Positions 61,405 to 64,000 of a stretch of 64,000 nucleotides of DNA are shown here, in pieces. Source of the stretch: Onstottus_B sp049273855 (GTDB lineage: Bacteria; Acidobacteriota; Blastocatellia; UBA7656). Positions within the stretch are counted from its first letter, which is position 1. Each line of letters starts with the position of its first letter. A program made the position numbers and the translations under genes. The notes under the pieces were generated by a model, which was not told the origin of the DNA, did no database searches, and saw nothing but the letters and a program-made list of their open reading frames with translations. The stretch lies in the NCBI GenBank assembly GCA_049273855.1, contig JBASRN010000313.1, positions 51,461-115,460 of the forward strand, written 5' to 3'.

Positions 61405-63816
61405 ATGCAGACTTTTTTTTACGACCTGCGCTACTCGGCGCGAATACTGCTAAAGAAGCCGGCCTTCACTTTGATTGCAGTCATTACCCTCGCGCTCGGC
61501 ATCGGCGCTAACACGGCCATATTCAGCGTGGTGGACGCGGTGCTGCTGCGGTCTTTACCTTACTCGGAGCCAGATCGGCTGATGCAGATGTTTCTAAACA
61601 ATCCCGAGACTGCTGAGGGCCGGGGCGGATATGGAAACAGTGACTTCCTGGCGCTGAAGGAACGCAATCAGAGCTTCGAGAAGGTCGCTGCCATCACCGG
61701 CAGCCGTTTTAGCGTGACTGGCAGCGGCACGCCGGAGCAAGTGAGCGGTGCTGTAGTATCCGCAGACTTTTTTGACGTGCTTAAAGTGCAGCCGCAGCGC
61801 GGCAGGACTTTTCTGTCCGACGAAGACAAACCAGGGAGCCCGCGCTCGGTCGTCGTCAGTCATGGCTTTTGGAAGAAGCATCTGAATTCGGCTGCCGATG
61901 CCCTTGGCAAGTCGGTCACGCTCAATGGCGAAAGCTACGCGGTCATCGGGGTGATGGGGCCGGATTTCCGGTTTTCCGCCACTGGCCCCTCGGAGCTGTG
62001 GACAACACTCCAGATCAATCCACCGCGCAATCGGCCGCCCTACTATTTGCGCGTCATTGGTCGACTGAAGTCGCAGCCTACTGAACAGGAGGCGCGGGCG
62101 GAACTGGCCGCGATCGCAGCTCAGGTGCAGCAGCAGTATCCAGGCAGCACGCCCAAAGTCGCGCGGGCGACGGCGCTCAAGCAGGCGATCGTCGGTGACG
62201 CGCAGTTAAGCTTATCTGTGTTGTTCGGCGCAGTCTTCTTCGTTCTGCTCATTGCTTCGGTTAACGTGTCGAACTTGTTACTGGCGCGCGCCAGCGAAAG
62301 AGAGAAGGAAATGTCGATCCGAGCTGCGATGGGCGCCAGCCGCTTCCGGCTCATTCGGCAGGCGCTGACCGAAAGCCTGTCGCTGGCATTGATCGGAGGC
62401 ACGCTTGGGTGGCTGCTCGCGCTTTGGGGAGTCGACTTGATCGTCGCGCTGAGTCCCGAGAACCTCCCGCGTTTGGACGAAATCAGCGTTGATCGTCGGG
62501 TGCTTGGGTTCACGCTGCTTATCACGCTGCTGAGCGGTCTGGTCTTCGGAATCGCGCCGGCGCTGCAAACCTCGCACGTGGACTTGAATACGACCCTCAA
62601 GGAAGGTCGGCGCACAACAGGCGGCGGCCGCAACCGGCTCCGCGGATTATTCATCGTGACTGAGTTCGGTCTGGCCTTGATGCTGCTTGTCGGAGCGGGG
62701 CTGATGATTCGCAGCTTTCTGCAACTCCAGCGAGTTGATCCTGGATTCAATCCCGATCATTTGCTGACGGCCGAGATCGTGCTCCCGCAAAACAGATACG
62801 GCACGCCGGCAAGGGTAGGCGAATTCCAACAGCGATTGTTACAGGATGTTCAGTCATTGCCCGGCGTGCAATCCGCTGCGGCTTCGATGTCTCTGCCGCC
62901 CAATCTGCTACAGATGCGCAACCCGTTTGTTGTCGAGGGCCAGCCCCCGGCGCCCGGACAATCGCAACCAGTCGCCGAACAATTGCTCATCAGCCCTGAG
63001 TATTTCCGCACGCTCGGCATCAGGCTAAGCGCGGGCCGGCCATTCACCGATGGGGATAACACCTCAGCCCCGCCAGTAGTAATCGTCAACGAGACGATGG
63101 CGAGGTCTTACTTTCCGAATGAGGACGCCGTCGGCAGGCACATTCAAACCGGAGACTACAATCCGGCAGGACGATGGGTAACGATTGTCGGCATCGTCGA
63201 TGATGTGAAGTACAGCGGCCTGCGCGAAGAACCGCAGGCGACGATGTACACGCCGTTCCTGCAGAATCTGTGGTGGCGCTCGCTTTATCTTGCGGTGAGG
63301 ACGGACGGCGATCCGCTCAGCGTTGTCGCAGCGACCCGCGAAGCGGTCTGGTCAATAGATCGCGATCTGCCTGTCTCGCAAATCAAGACGATGGCTCAAG
63401 TGATGTCCGAATCGGTAGCCGAGCCGCGCACCTACACCTTACTGCTCGGATTGTTCGGCGGGGTCGCGATGCTGCTCGCGGCGATAGGTATTTACGGAGT
63501 GATATCATACGCGGTGACCCAGCGCACGCGCGAGATCGGCATTCGGATGGCGCTAGGAGCGCAAACGAAGGACGTGGTCAAGCTGATAGTCAGGGAAGGA
63601 ATGACAATGGCGCTGGCCGGGGTAGCGATCGGTCTGGCAGCTTCGTTTGCGTTGACGCGAGTAATGGCGAGTCTGCTTTTCGGAGTCGGCGCAACTGACC
63701 CGCTTACGTTCTCGGTCATAGCCCTGGTGCTTGCGCTGATAGCTTTGCTGGCGTGTTATCTTCCGGCTCGACGTGCTACGAAAGTGGACCCGATGATTGC
63801 TCTGCGCTACGAATGA
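61405..63816 (+). CDS. ADOP (MacB/FtsX-type) permease 3
   Basis: 803 aa full-length member: LRYSARILLKKPAFTLIAVI, GANTAIFSVVDAVLLRSLPY, MacB-type periplasmic part, first FtsX core (VNVSNLLLARASEREKEMSI), second periplasmic domain and final core (GIYGVISYAVTQRTREIGIR, ARRATKVDPMIALRYE). Follows the deleted copy by 11 bp on the same strand. Export substrate unknown; MacB/FtsX permeases need an ATPase supplied from elsewhere. Confidence 0.9.
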   Translation: MQTFFYDLRYSARILLKKPAFTLIAVITLALGIGANTAIFSVVDAVLLRSLPYSEPDRLMQMFLNNPETAEGRGGYGNSDFLALKERNQSFEKVAAITGSRFSVTGSGTPEQVSGAVVSADFFDVLKVQPQRGRTFLSDEDKPGSPRSVVVSHGFWKKHLNSAADALGKSVTLNGESYAVIGVMGPDFRFSATGPSELWTTLQINPPRNRPPYYLRVIGRLKSQPTEQEARAELAAIAAQVQQQYPGSTPKVARATALKQAIVGDAQLSLSVLFGAVFFVLLIASVNVSNLLLARASEREKEMSIRAAMGASRFRLIRQALTESLSLALIGGTLGWLLALWGVDLIVALSPENLPRLDEISVDRRVLGFTLLITLLSGLVFGIAPALQTSHVDLNTTLKEGRRTTGGGRNRLRGLFIVTEFGLALMLLVGAGLMIRSFLQLQRVDPGFNPDHLLTAEIVLPQNRYGTPARVGEFQQRLLQDVQSLPGVQSAAASMSLPPNLLQMRNPFVVEGQPPAPGQSQPVAEQLLISPEYFRTLGIRLSAGRPFTDGDNTSAPPVVIVNETMARSYFPNEDAVGRHIQTGDYNPAGRWVTIVGIVDDVKYSGLREEPQATMYTPFLQNLWWRSLYLAVRTDGDPLSVVAATREAVWSIDRDLPVSQIKTMAQVMSESVAEPRTYTLLLGLFGGVAMLLAAIGIYGVISYAVTQRTREIGIRMALGAQTKDVVKLIVREGMTMALAGVAIGLAASFALTRVMASLLFGVGATDPLTFSVIALVLALIALLACYLPARRATKVDPMIALRYE

Positions 63817-64000
63817 GACGATTGCGGATGTGCCGGATCAATCCACCTACGATGATCGAGTGACATCGCGCCGCGCCGCGGGATGAATGAGCAGAACCGC
63901 GGGACATGGTTCAGCCGTCTTTTGCTGTAAGAGCAGAACGAACCGTCTTGACCACGCTGGAAGGATTCGGATACCAAAGCCGGTTAGTGTTTACGACCTC

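Noticed and set aside
63817..64000. Start of another gene at the right edge
   Set aside because: No start with a ribosome site and no recognisable sequence in the last 184 bases.

Overview
The window reads as a chromosomal segment of a Gram-negative Acidobacteriota member. My best guess, from memory of gene content rather than from a search, is class Blastocatellia. It carries an outer-membrane and lipid A gene set (bamA, two skp/ompH paralogues, lpxD, fabZ, lpxA, lpxI, a fused lptF-lptG). It also carries two protein types closely tied to this phylum: 'VWFA-related Acidobacterial domain' proteins (four) and 'Acidobacterial duplicated orphan permeases' (ADOP, four including one internally deleted copy). 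Codon use is GC-rich, with one visibly AT-richer accessory patch near 11.3-12.4 kb.

Layout. 0-9.7 kb: envelope biogenesis, with bamA-skp-skp on +, then DUF4388-lpxI-ocd-lpxA-fabZ-lpxD on -, an ornithine-cyclodeaminase-like gene being wedged into the lipid A block. 9.75-12.5 kb: accessory island with a HigB-like toxin, a HigA-ImmA/IrrE fusion antitoxin, an unrecognised 352-aa protein and an overlapping 43-codon ORF. 12.6-17.4 kb: glycine cleavage operon gcvT-gcvH-gcvPA-(57-aa membrane ORF)-gcvPB. 17.5-21.1 kb: DUF2934 protein, a VWFA protein and a broken RHS-type gene that ends near a long hairpin. 21.5-31.4 kb: lptF-lptG fusion, NUDIX hydrolase, HU, secreted nuclease-like protein, VanY-like carboxypeptidase, serS, pgeF, DUF1080 hydrolase. 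31.4-34.6 kb: three tandem VWFA genes. 34.7-41.0 kb: the ileS-lspA-lgt-rluD operon with a VapBC-like toxin-antitoxin pair inserted between ileS and lspA without spacing. 41-55.3 kb: a coiled-coil membrane protein, YtxH protein, miaB, metallopeptidase-like protein, amidohydrolase, amino-acid permease, FecR/DUF6600 protein, rhodanese, M23 peptidase, DUF3108, GlsB-like protein. 55.6-63.8 kb: the ADOP cluster.

The most unusual signal is a set of dispersed hairpin elements. Most are assembled from short near-tandem words (for example TTTCTGG, GGATTGC, CACGAAG, GTAGTCC) arranged as inverted arms. They lie in intergenic gaps; five sit next to or close upstream of a start codon, and three of those starts have no recognisable Shine-Dalgarno sequence. 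One copy lies inside ileS, where it is translated in frame as an extra peptide at the edge of the editing domain. I know of no formal description of this element class in Acidobacteriota. No rRNA, tRNA, CRISPR array or intact transposase was found.
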